Of a stretch of 61,290 nt of DNA, positions 44,259 to 50,699 are shown in pieces. The position numbers were made by a program, and so were the translations under genes. The DNA is from SYFY01 sp031385325 (GTDB taxonomy: Bacteria; Pseudomonadota; Gammaproteobacteria; Pseudomonadales; Azotimanducaceae): the NCBI GenBank assembly GCA_031385325.1, contig JANNBJ010000064.1:1-61290 (forward strand), written 5' to 3'. The first letter of the stretch is position 1, and each line of letters begins with the position of its first letter. The notes beneath the pieces are model-generated. The model saw only the letters and a program-made list of their open reading frames with translations. It was not told the origin of the DNA and ran no database searches.

Positions 44259-44468
44259 TTAATCCTCCAGACGGAAGCCAATCTTGATGGTGGTTTGCCA
44301 GAACGCTATTTTTTCGTTCTCCATGTGGCCCCGGCTGTCGATGACTTCGAACCAATCCATGTGTTTGATGGTTCTTGCAGCCTTGGCGATGGCGTTGCGC
44401 ACGGCCTGATCGCTGCTGTCGGTTGAGCTGCCAGTAATCTCGATGCTCTTGTAGACGTGTTCGGACAT
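44259..44468 (-). CDS. dodecin flavin-binding protein
   Basis: This 69-residue protein matches dodecins, which form 12-mers that store and shield riboflavin or FMN. Flavin-stacking W39 (MDWFEVIDSRG) and Q58 (FWQTTIKIGF) are present. It is read away from the DUF4398/OmpA operon across a shared region, and has its own palindromic site 78 bp upstream. In other bacteria dodecins lower light- and oxidation-induced flavin damage, which fits the stress setting. Confidence 0.93.
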   Translation of the reverse strand: MSEHVYKSIEITGSSTDSSDQAVRNAIAKAARTIKHMDWFEVIDSRGHMENEKIAFWQTTIKIGFRLED

Positions 44469-44546
44469 GAAAAATTCCTGTGTTGGGAGTTGAGCCGAGC
44501 TGAATCGAAGGGCTCCCGGGAAAGATGCGCGACCGATGCAGACATC

Positions 44547-44566
44547 TCTGTACGGTGGCTCACACT
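44547..44566 (-). promoter_or_regulatory. Crp/Fnr-like palindrome upstream of dodecin
   Basis: Minus strand reads AGTGTGAG-CCAC-CGTACAGA: right arm perfect, left arm TGTGAG. It is 78 bp upstream of the dodecin ATG. Confidence 0.6.
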
Positions 44567-44573
44567 CGCCGCT

Positions 44574-44610
44574 ATCCCTCTTGCCGAGGTGTAGCGCCGG
44601 GGAGAGGGAT
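44574..44610. other. 8 bp inverted repeat between dodecin and DUF4398
   Basis: ATCCCTCT at 44574-44581 and AGAGGGAT at 44603-44610, separated by 21 bp. It lies between the two divergent palindromic sites. Role unknown. Confidence 0.4.
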
Positions 44611-44631
44611 CGGATGTGCGTGCACTTGTCG

Positions 44632-44651
44632 ACGGTGCGTTTGCGTACAGA
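44632..44651 (+). promoter_or_regulatory. Crp/Fnr-like palindrome upstream of DUF4398/ompA
   Basis: Reads ACGGTGCG-TTTG-CGTACAGA; GTGCG and CGTAC form a near-perfect dyad. It is 62 bp upstream of the DUF4398 ATG. Confidence 0.65.
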
Positions 44652-44713
44652 CGTCCATGCGCCGCACCGGCAGGCTGGCCACTGCTGGATTACACGCCCA
44701 AAGGAAAAACACC

Positions 44714-45118
44714 ATGATGAATTCCCCAGAGTTACCCTCCAAACGAATCCGACTACGCGGCTTTACGCTGTTGGCCGCTGCCACATTGATGCTGACCGCC
44801 TGTGCGTCGGCGCCACAACCTCCGACTGTTGAACTCGAAGCTGCGCAGGCCGCCATCGGCAATGCAGAACTTGCCAATGCAGGGCGTTTCGCGTCGGCTG
44901 AGCTGGCAGATGCCCGAGAGCGACTCTCACGCGCCAACAGCGCCGCGTCAAACGAACAGATGATTGCCGCCAGGCGATTGGCGAATGAGTCGAAGCTTGC
45001 GGCGGAGCTGGCGCTGGCTCGTACCGAGACTGCCAAGGCAGTTGCGATCAATACCGAATTGTCACAAGGCGCCGATGCACTCTCCGAAGAAATGCAGCGC
45101 GCAGGAGATCAACGATGA
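44714..45118 (+). CDS. DUF4398 lipoprotein
   Basis: This 134-residue protein has a signal peptide and lipobox (LTAC, Cys about 31), then an alanine-rich helical domain with the DUF4398 pattern (AAQAAIGNAELANAGRFAS, split across ELANAGRFASAELADAR). It is probably a helical periplasmic lipoprotein anchored to the outer membrane. The ATG at 44714 follows AAGGAAAAA. It overlaps the OmpA gene as ATGA. Paired DUF4398 plus OmpA genes are common in Gammaproteobacteria; role in envelope integrity is inferred. Confidence 0.82.
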   Translation: MMNSPELPSKRIRLRGFTLLAAATLMLTACASAPQPPTVELEAAQAAIGNAELANAGRFASAELADARERLSRANSAASNEQMIAARRLANESKLAAELALARTETAKAVAINTELSQGADALSEEMQRAGDQR

Positions 45119-46107
45119 GTACGACAACCCCCATGCACTTCAAAATCTCCGCGCTGACTGCAGCGCTGGTAGTGAGTTCAATACTGGCCGGGTGCGCCAC
45201 TACACCACACAGTCCCGCAGGCGCTGCCGAGGTGCGGTCCAAACTTACTCTCCTGCAATCAAGCTCCGATCTTTCGACTCGCGCGCCGGTTGCACTGAAA
45301 AAAGCGGAAACTGCGGTGTTACTCGCTGAGCAACCTGAGGGCAAGAAGGATCTGGATCTTGGGCCACACCGTGTTTACATGGCGGATCAGGCCGTGGAAA
45401 TTGCCATCGCCAAAGCCAAGACAAGATATGCCGAGGACCAGCGAGCAGGGCTTAGTGAAGCACGCGGCAAGGCGCGCCTTGATGCACGAACCCGTGAAGC
45501 CGATCAGGCCAGGGACGCAGCCGAGCTTGCCCGCAGTGATGCAGACATCGCCAAGGTTGATGCTGACAATGCACGCAGTGAAGCGGACATGGCGCGGGAT
45601 GATGCAGCGCTGATTCAAAGTGAGGCCGACCAGAACCGTGTAAATGCGGATGCAGCAGCCGAACAGGCTGCGGTGGCTGCCGCAGAACTGCAACGTCAGA
45701 TTGACACGCTCAAAGCCGAAGCAACCGAACGGGGTCTGGTGCTCACACTGGGTGACCTGCTGTTTGCCTTTGATAGTTCAGAGCTGAAATCAGGCGGTAC
45801 GATCACACTCGATCGGCTGGTGACGTTCCTTAATCAGTATCCCGAGCGCCGGGTGGCAATCGAGGGTCACACCGACAACGTTGGCAGTAACGACTATAAC
45901 CAGCAACTGTCGCAGCGTCGGGCGGAATCGGTCAGCCGGTATCTGCAAAACAAGGGTATCGCGATCGCACGGCTGGATGCCAAAGGCATGGGTAAAGACG
46001 CTCCATTGGTCAGCAACGACAGCGAATCGGGTCGTCAACAGAATCGTCGTGTTGAGCTGATCATCGACAACCCTCCAATTGCAGCGATAAACACTCCACT
46101 GCAGTGA
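45115..46107 (+). CDS. OmpA-family lipoprotein with DUF4398-like region
   Basis: This 330-residue lipoprotein has a lipobox LAGC (Cys about 26), a DUF4398-like helical region, a long coiled coil (about 100-200, rich in Ala, Asp, Glu and Arg with many DADxAR-type heptads) and a C-terminal OmpA domain (about 215-325). The last has FDSSELKSGG, VAIEGHTDNVGSNDYN and LSQRRAESVSRYL, which bind peptidoglycan. The coiled coil probably spans the periplasm from outer membrane to cell wall. Coupled to the upstream DUF4398 lipoprotein. Confidence 0.92.
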   Translation: MSTTTPMHFKISALTAALVVSSILAGCATTPHSPAGAAEVRSKLTLLQSSSDLSTRAPVALKKAETAVLLAEQPEGKKDLDLGPHRVYMADQAVEIAIAKAKTRYAEDQRAGLSEARGKARLDARTREADQARDAAELARSDADIAKVDADNARSEADMARDDAALIQSEADQNRVNADAAAEQAAVAAAELQRQIDTLKAEATERGLVLTLGDLLFAFDSSELKSGGTITLDRLVTFLNQYPERRVAIEGHTDNVGSNDYNQQLSQRRAESVSRYLQNKGIAIARLDAKGMGKDAPLVSNDSESGRQQNRRVELIIDNPPIAAINTPLQ

Positions 46108-46214
46108 CAGGCAGCAGACAGCGAGCCCTTCAAGGCACGCTGTCTGCACCATCTGAGCAACCGCGACGTAGCATCCCTGTCATCCTCAAACCGTCCGAAT
46201 CACGAGAAGTTCAC

Positions 46215-46583
46215 ATGACAACCTGTCAAACCACTTCGTCCGCAAGCGATGGGTCGGCAAACACGCTGGGTCAGGGAATCGAACGCGCTGCAGCCGGTGT
46301 CCATGAGGCCATTGAAGTGCTTTCAGGGCTCGCCACGCCGCTGGTCGCACAACTGGTGGCCAACGCGCACCTGGCGGTTGACAAGGCTTCTGGTCTGGCA
46401 ACTTCTGCCGCACAAGTGCTTGGTGTGGAGAACGATGCGTTCAAGGACGCTCAGCTCAAACTGGCCGACTCGGCCCGTCTGCACGTTCAGCAGCATCCGC
46501 TGGCTTCATTAAGCCTCGCTCTGGCAGCTGGTTTTGTTGTTGATCGCTTGTTGTTGCAAGGCGTCAAGCTGAACGGCGCATAG
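46215..46583 (+). CDS. hypothetical protein with C-terminal membrane helix (ElaB/DUF883-like layout)
   Basis: This 122-residue protein has a helical N-terminal region (with GIERAAAGVHEAIEVLSGLA) and a C-terminal membrane helix, HPLASLSLALAAGFVVDRLLL. The layout, a long amphipathic helix followed by a tail anchor preceded by a His-Pro, is that of ElaB/YqjD-type ribosome-associated stress proteins, although sequence support is weak. The ATG at 46215 follows GAGAAG. It lies 107 bp after the OmpA gene, probably in the same unit. Confidence 0.65.
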   Translation: MTTCQTTSSASDGSANTLGQGIERAAAGVHEAIEVLSGLATPLVAQLVANAHLAVDKASGLATSAAQVLGVENDAFKDAQLKLADSARLHVQQHPLASLSLALAAGFVVDRLLLQGVKLNGA

Positions 46584-46603
46584 CAGGCAGCACGGGACAC
46601 TGC

Positions 46604-46981
46604 ATGGACAGACTACTGCCCGACTTCGAGCAACGAACCCAGCCGGTAATTCCGGAAAGCGAGTTTGTGTTGCGTCTGGCGCAAAGTGGGCTGATCGCTT
46701 TTGCACTCATCATCCTGTCCCTCGGCTTTGGCATGGCGGGTTATTGCTTCCTGGAGCATCTGAGCTTGATTGACGCTTTCCTGAACGCATCGATGCTGCT
46801 GGGCGGAATGGGCCCCGTGAACATCCCTGTTACAGCGTCCGGGAAGCTGTTCGCCGGACTGTTTGCGCTCTATTCGGGTCTGGTGTTTATTTTTGTAGCG
46901 GGGATCATCTTTGCGCCCGTTGCCCATCGGGTGCTCCACCGGTTCCACATGGACGCCAGCGAGCAGCGTGCGGACCAATGA
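46604..46981 (+). CDS. two-helix membrane protein resembling a potassium channel pore
   Basis: This 125-residue protein has one helix (about 30-50), then a re-entrant-like segment DAFLNASMLLGGMGPVNIP, and a second helix (about 82-105) with KLFAGLFALYSGLVFIF. The order helix, pore loop, helix, and the gene-neighbour pattern resemble two-helix (Kir/KcsA type) channels, but the selectivity filter TVGYGD is replaced by GGMGP. It is therefore either a non-selective or inactive pore or a channel-derived protein. It overlaps the DUF1207 gene as ATGA. Confidence 0.65.
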   Translation: MDRLLPDFEQRTQPVIPESEFVLRLAQSGLIAFALIILSLGFGMAGYCFLEHLSLIDAFLNASMLLGGMGPVNIPVTASGKLFAGLFALYSGLVFIFVAGIIFAPVAHRVLHRFHMDASEQRADQ

Positions 46982-48102
46982 ATCGATGTTCGTGCTTCTT
47001 TTGGCAGATGGTCGTGCTGGTTGCTCTGGCGGTACCCGGCACCGCTCGTGCGACACCGTCCGAGAACGCCTATCTGGAAGGTTATGCGGCGGGTCTGCTG
47101 AAGCGAGATTTTGACACTGATTTTTCAGGCATCAAGGTTCGTCGTGGCGTGATGAAAGTACCGGTTGGTGGACTCTCGTCCAGCGATCGTATCGCCGTCC
47201 TGCAGTTGGTGGCGACGATCCCTGGTGTCTTTGAGGTGAAACCGACTGACGATACTCCAGAGGCGATGGTGGATGGGTCGGCATCCAGCGACGGACTGCG
47301 CATGACGGGTACTGCGGACACAGTCACCTTTGAGACCGGATCGCTGCCGATCGGTCATCTCTTCAAACCTTTGCTGGCAGATCCACGCTGGGCGCACTTT
47401 TCAGCGAGTTACCGGAACTACGTTGGCGACGAAATCGCTGGCAATAACAATGCGTCAGTGAGCTTTGGCGAAACGTTGCCTTTCTATCGTGGCAATCTCG
47501 GAGGGTCCACCATGCAATGGGAGGTTGGACTTCAGGCCGGTGTGTTCAGTGAATTCAATCTTGATGCCCCTTCATCCGACCTGATCAATTCAGATTTCAT
47601 CGCTGCCGCCTATTCGAGTATTCGGCGTGGACCGGCGTCTGCGTTCCTCCGCCTCTACCATCAGAGTTCTCATCTGGGGGATGAATTTCTGCTGCAGACC
47701 AAACTGGAACGGGTGAATCTCAGCTTTGAAGGGGCCGACCTGCGATTCTCCTGGGAATTTCCTTATGGACTGCGGGTGTACGCAGGCGGCGGTGGAATTT
47801 TTCGCAAGAAACCCGAGACCCTGGACACCTGGTCCACGCAGTACGGCGCTGAGTTCCGAAGCCCCTGGCGCTTCGAGGCGATGGCGCTGCGACCGATCGC
47901 CGGTATCGACATACAGCAGCATCAACAGAACGGATGGAGCGCAGATGTTTCACTCAAAGCGGGCTTGCAGGTGGATAACGTGGTGACCTACGGGCGCACG
48001 CTGCAGTTTCTGCTCGAATATGCCAGCGGGAATTCACCGGCGGGTCAGTTCTACAAGAGCAAGGTCGAATACGTCGGCGTGGCTGCACATTACAACTACT
48101 GA
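46978..48102 (+). CDS. DUF1207 outer-membrane protein
   Basis: This 374-residue protein has a signal peptide (cleavage near ARATP) and, after a 90-residue helical or mixed region, the DUF1207 signature LFKPLLADPRWAHFSASY. The remainder is a set of amphipathic strands ending YVGVAAHYNY with a C-terminal aromatic residue, so it should be an outer-membrane beta-barrel. Function of DUF1207 is unknown. It is coupled to the channel-like gene (4 bp overlap) and is followed 16 bp later by the antiporter. Confidence 0.85.
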   Translation: MNRCSCFFWQMVVLVALAVPGTARATPSENAYLEGYAAGLLKRDFDTDFSGIKVRRGVMKVPVGGLSSSDRIAVLQLVATIPGVFEVKPTDDTPEAMVDGSASSDGLRMTGTADTVTFETGSLPIGHLFKPLLADPRWAHFSASYRNYVGDEIAGNNNASVSFGETLPFYRGNLGGSTMQWEVGLQAGVFSEFNLDAPSSDLINSDFIAAAYSSIRRGPASAFLRLYHQSSHLGDEFLLQTKLERVNLSFEGADLRFSWEFPYGLRVYAGGGGIFRKKPETLDTWSTQYGAEFRSPWRFEAMALRPIAGIDIQQHQQNGWSADVSLKAGLQVDNVVTYGRTLQFLLEYASGNSPAGQFYKSKVEYVGVAAHYNY

Positions 48103-48118
48103 TCCTCCCTGAGGCAAC

Positions 48119-49207
48119 ATGCAGAACGCACTTCTGTTTTTCACTGGCCTCGCCGCCCTGATTGTCGGCGCAACACTGCTGGTAAGAGGGGCATCCGGTG
48201 TGGCGCTGTCTTTTGGCATCTCACCGTTAGTGGTTGGACTGACCATTGTTGCATTCGGGACGAGTGCTCCCGAAATGGGTGTCTCCATCAGCGCGGCGTT
48301 AGCCGGGCAAAGTGACCTCGCGGTTGGCAACGTCGTCGGTAGCAACATCTTCAACGTGTTGTTCATCCTGGGAATCAGTGCACTGATTATCCCGCTGGAG
48401 GTGAACCTGCAGATCATCAGACAGGAAGTCCCAGTCATGATCTTCGCCTCCGTCCTGTTACTTCTCATGAGTCTGGATGGAGGCATCGGAAAATTTGAAG
48501 GTGCCTTCCTCTTCGTGCTGCTCCTCGTCTATACGGTGGTTCTGGTCAGGCAATCACGACATCAATCGATAAACGAGGGTGTTTATCTCGTTGTCGAGCA
48601 GAAGCCTGCAAGCGAAAGTGCATGGGACAAAAAACTCCCGGTGCAACTGGCGCTCATCGCTACCGGGCTGATCGCGCTGGTCTGGGGATCAGAGAGTCTG
48701 GTGACCACAGCGGTCATCTTTGCGCAGCAACTTGGTGTGAGTGATCTTGTCATCGGATTGACGATCGTCGCCGCCGGTACTTCCATGCCGGAACTGGCTA
48801 CGTCCATCACCGCCGCGCTCAAAGGTGAACGAGACATTGCCGTTGGCAACGTGATCGGCAGCAACACATTCAACATTCTGGGGTGTCTTGGTGCTACCGG
48901 GCTGATTTCGAGCGAACCTGGATTGTTGATCTCATCCGCCGTTCTTGGCTTTGACATCTGGGTCATGCTTGCAGTGGCGGTTGCATGCTTGCCGGTTTTC
49001 ATGATCGGGCGAGAGATCTCACGCTGGAATGGCGTGGTATTTCTCGGTTATTACGGCGCGTATGTGGTCTATCTGATTCTTGCCAGTCAACAGCCGGACG
49101 CCCTGCCACAGTGGCGGTTTGCGATGCTGGGCCTGGTGATGCTGATCACGTTGACGACTATCCTGGCGATGCTGCTCTCCACACCTCGATCTGCACAGCA
49201 CACGTGA
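48119..49207 (+). CDS. calcium/sodium antiporter (CaCA family, YrbG-like)
   Basis: This 362-residue inner-membrane protein has two inverted halves, each with the CaCA alpha-repeat: GTSAPEMGVSISAAL and AVGNVVGSNIFNVL in the first, and GTSMPELATSITAAL and AVGNVIGSNTFNIL in the second. The Glu in each GTS-PE motif binds the ion. About ten membrane helices are visible. It would exchange calcium for sodium or protons. It is the last gene of the DUF4398-OmpA-channel-like-DUF1207 run. Confidence 0.93.
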   Translation: MQNALLFFTGLAALIVGATLLVRGASGVALSFGISPLVVGLTIVAFGTSAPEMGVSISAALAGQSDLAVGNVVGSNIFNVLFILGISALIIPLEVNLQIIRQEVPVMIFASVLLLLMSLDGGIGKFEGAFLFVLLLVYTVVLVRQSRHQSINEGVYLVVEQKPASESAWDKKLPVQLALIATGLIALVWGSESLVTTAVIFAQQLGVSDLVIGLTIVAAGTSMPELATSITAALKGERDIAVGNVIGSNTFNILGCLGATGLISSEPGLLISSAVLGFDIWVMLAVAVACLPVFMIGREISRWNGVVFLGYYGAYVVYLILASQQPDALPQWRFAMLGLVMLITLTTILAMLLSTPRSAQHT

Positions 49208-49387
49208 AGACCCGCAGCTGAATCTGATGGACACGAGTACCGAATTCAAACGTCGTTGCCATGTCGGTACGTCATTCAGATCAATCGTGGTGCCTTTCTT
49301 CCCAACGCTGACCGCCTGACGCTTCTTGCGTTTCCCCAATGTTTAACGCACGAAGCTCTAACTGCTAAAAGCTTGTTCAGCGCGTGC

Positions 49388-49407
49388 TTAGAGCGATGGC
49401 GTACCGA
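49388..49407 (+). promoter_or_regulatory. Crp/Fnr-like palindrome (weaker) upstream of the beta-barrel gene
   Basis: Reads TTAGAGCG-ATGG-CGTACCGA. The right arm resembles the DUF3309 copy (CGCACCGA). It is 90 bp upstream of the ATG. Confidence 0.4.
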
Positions 49408-49497
49408 ATGAAAGGACCATGTCTGGTTATCGTGGTGCAGTCACGAGCCCGGAGATTTTCCATTCTGGCTGTTGCTGACGGGATGGAAAGATTCAAC

Positions 49498-50106
49498 ATG
49501 AATTGCCAACATCAGTTCCCACCAGTGGTTCCAGAGCCAGCAGAATTACCAACACTGTCTGCGCCGGCCCTCTCGAGGGTCGGGCTTGTTATCTTCGCCC
49601 TGGGTTTTTTGTTTGCTCAGTCTGCCATCGCCGATGAACAGTACGGACCAGTGGCAGGCGAGCAGGAAATCACGCTTTCCGGAACGGGGTCCAGTGACAG
49701 GAACCTCAACACCGGCAACTTTGGCATGAGTGGCGATCTGGGCTGGTATGCCAGCGACCAGTTTGTGTTCGGGGTTCGCCAAAGTCTGGTCTATGCGAAC
49801 GTTGATCGCGCAAGCACAAAGGACGATTCCTGGAGCGGCGCCACCCGGGGTTATGTCGACTATCACTTCAGTGATACCGCCTTTCGTCCGTTTCTGGGAG
49901 CGAGTCTCGGCGGCATCTACGGTGATGGGATCAGTGGTTCGGGCTTCGCTGGCGTTGGGGCGGGAGCGAAGTACTACGTGCTCCCTAAAACATTCGTCCT
50001 CGGCAGGGCCGAGTACCACTGGTTCTTCCGTAAAACACGCCAGGTCGGTAACAACTTCGACGATGGCGCCTGGGCTTACACCATCGGTCTGGGTTACCAC
50101 TTTTGA
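49498..50106 (+). CDS. small outer-membrane beta-barrel protein
   Basis: This 202-residue protein has an atypically long N-region before a membrane signal (about 28-45, cleavage near SAIADE). Eight or so amphipathic strands follow, with FRPFLGASLGGIYGDG and ALGYHF-like ending (TIGLGYHF) carrying a C-terminal Phe. The layout is that of OmpW/OmpX-like or outer-membrane-beta-barrel-domain proteins. The ATG at 49498 has GGAAAG nearby. No specific function can be assigned. Confidence 0.75.
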   Translation: MNCQHQFPPVVPEPAELPTLSAPALSRVGLVIFALGFLFAQSAIADEQYGPVAGEQEITLSGTGSSDRNLNTGNFGMSGDLGWYASDQFVFGVRQSLVYANVDRASTKDDSWSGATRGYVDYHFSDTAFRPFLGASLGGIYGDGISGSGFAGVGAGAKYYVLPKTFVLGRAEYHWFFRKTRQVGNNFDDGAWAYTIGLGYHF

Positions 50107-50190
50107 AAGCCCGGGACCACATTTGCCTGCAGTGGGCGAGACAACCTGGCCGCGCTTCGTCATTGAAAAAGCAACCCATCAGGAGATCCC

Positions 50191-50559
50191 ATGAACCAGA
50201 CCAGACCATTTCTGATTACCCCGTTGAAGGTGTCGAACATCATCGGTACCAACGTCATAGATTCTTATGGCGCAAAACTCGGTGACGTCAAGGAGATCGT
50301 CATTGATCCGCAGGCCGGGAAAGTCGCTTATGCCGTTATCTCCTTCGGGGGATTCATGGGCATGGGTAATAAGCTGTTCGCAGTCCCGTTCAGCGCGCTT
50401 CAATATGTGCCTCGTTCCAATGAATACACGGTGGACGCTTCGAGGGAGCAACTGAAGGAGGCGCCAGGTTTCGATGCCGATAATTGGCCGACGATGGCGG
50501 ACGAACAATGGAACCGGGATCTGTACCAGCACTATGGTCGTGCGCCCTTTTGGGAGTAG
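50191..50559 (+). CDS. PRC-barrel domain protein
   Basis: This 122-residue protein has one PRC-barrel domain (about 10-90): NVIDSYGAKLGDVKEIVIDP, then GKVAYAVISFGGFMGMGNKLFAVPF. A short acidic, aromatic tail follows. It resembles the small stress-induced PRC-barrel proteins of Proteobacteria and is related to but shorter than the two-domain protein at 31584. An AGGAG site precedes the ATG. It lies between the beta-barrel gene and the hybrid kinase. Confidence 0.85.
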   Translation: MNQTRPFLITPLKVSNIIGTNVIDSYGAKLGDVKEIVIDPQAGKVAYAVISFGGFMGMGNKLFAVPFSALQYVPRSNEYTVDASREQLKEAPGFDADNWPTMADEQWNRDLYQHYGRAPFWE

Positions 50560-50626
50560 CACGTGCAGTGCCGATTGCCTGGCCCCGTTCGGTGGACTGT
50601 ATCGATGGTTGAGCTCATACAGCTTG

Positions 50627-50652
50627 CAGTCTGTTCGTTGCCGAACAGACTG
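50627..50652. promoter_or_regulatory. perfect Crp/Fnr-like palindrome upstream of the hybrid kinase operon
   Basis: CAGTCTGTTCG-TTGC-CGAACAGACTG: arms of 11 bases that are exact complements. It is the best copy of the consensus TCTGTRCG-N4-CGYACAGA in the window. It lies about 50 bp before the TTG at 50700, or 74 bp before the in-frame GTG at 50724. A position before the operon that encodes the Crp-like protein suggests autoregulation. Confidence 0.75.
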
Positions 50653-50699
50653 GTCCACTGGAGCAATGTGAAGCTGATAGATTATCCGTTCACCATTGG

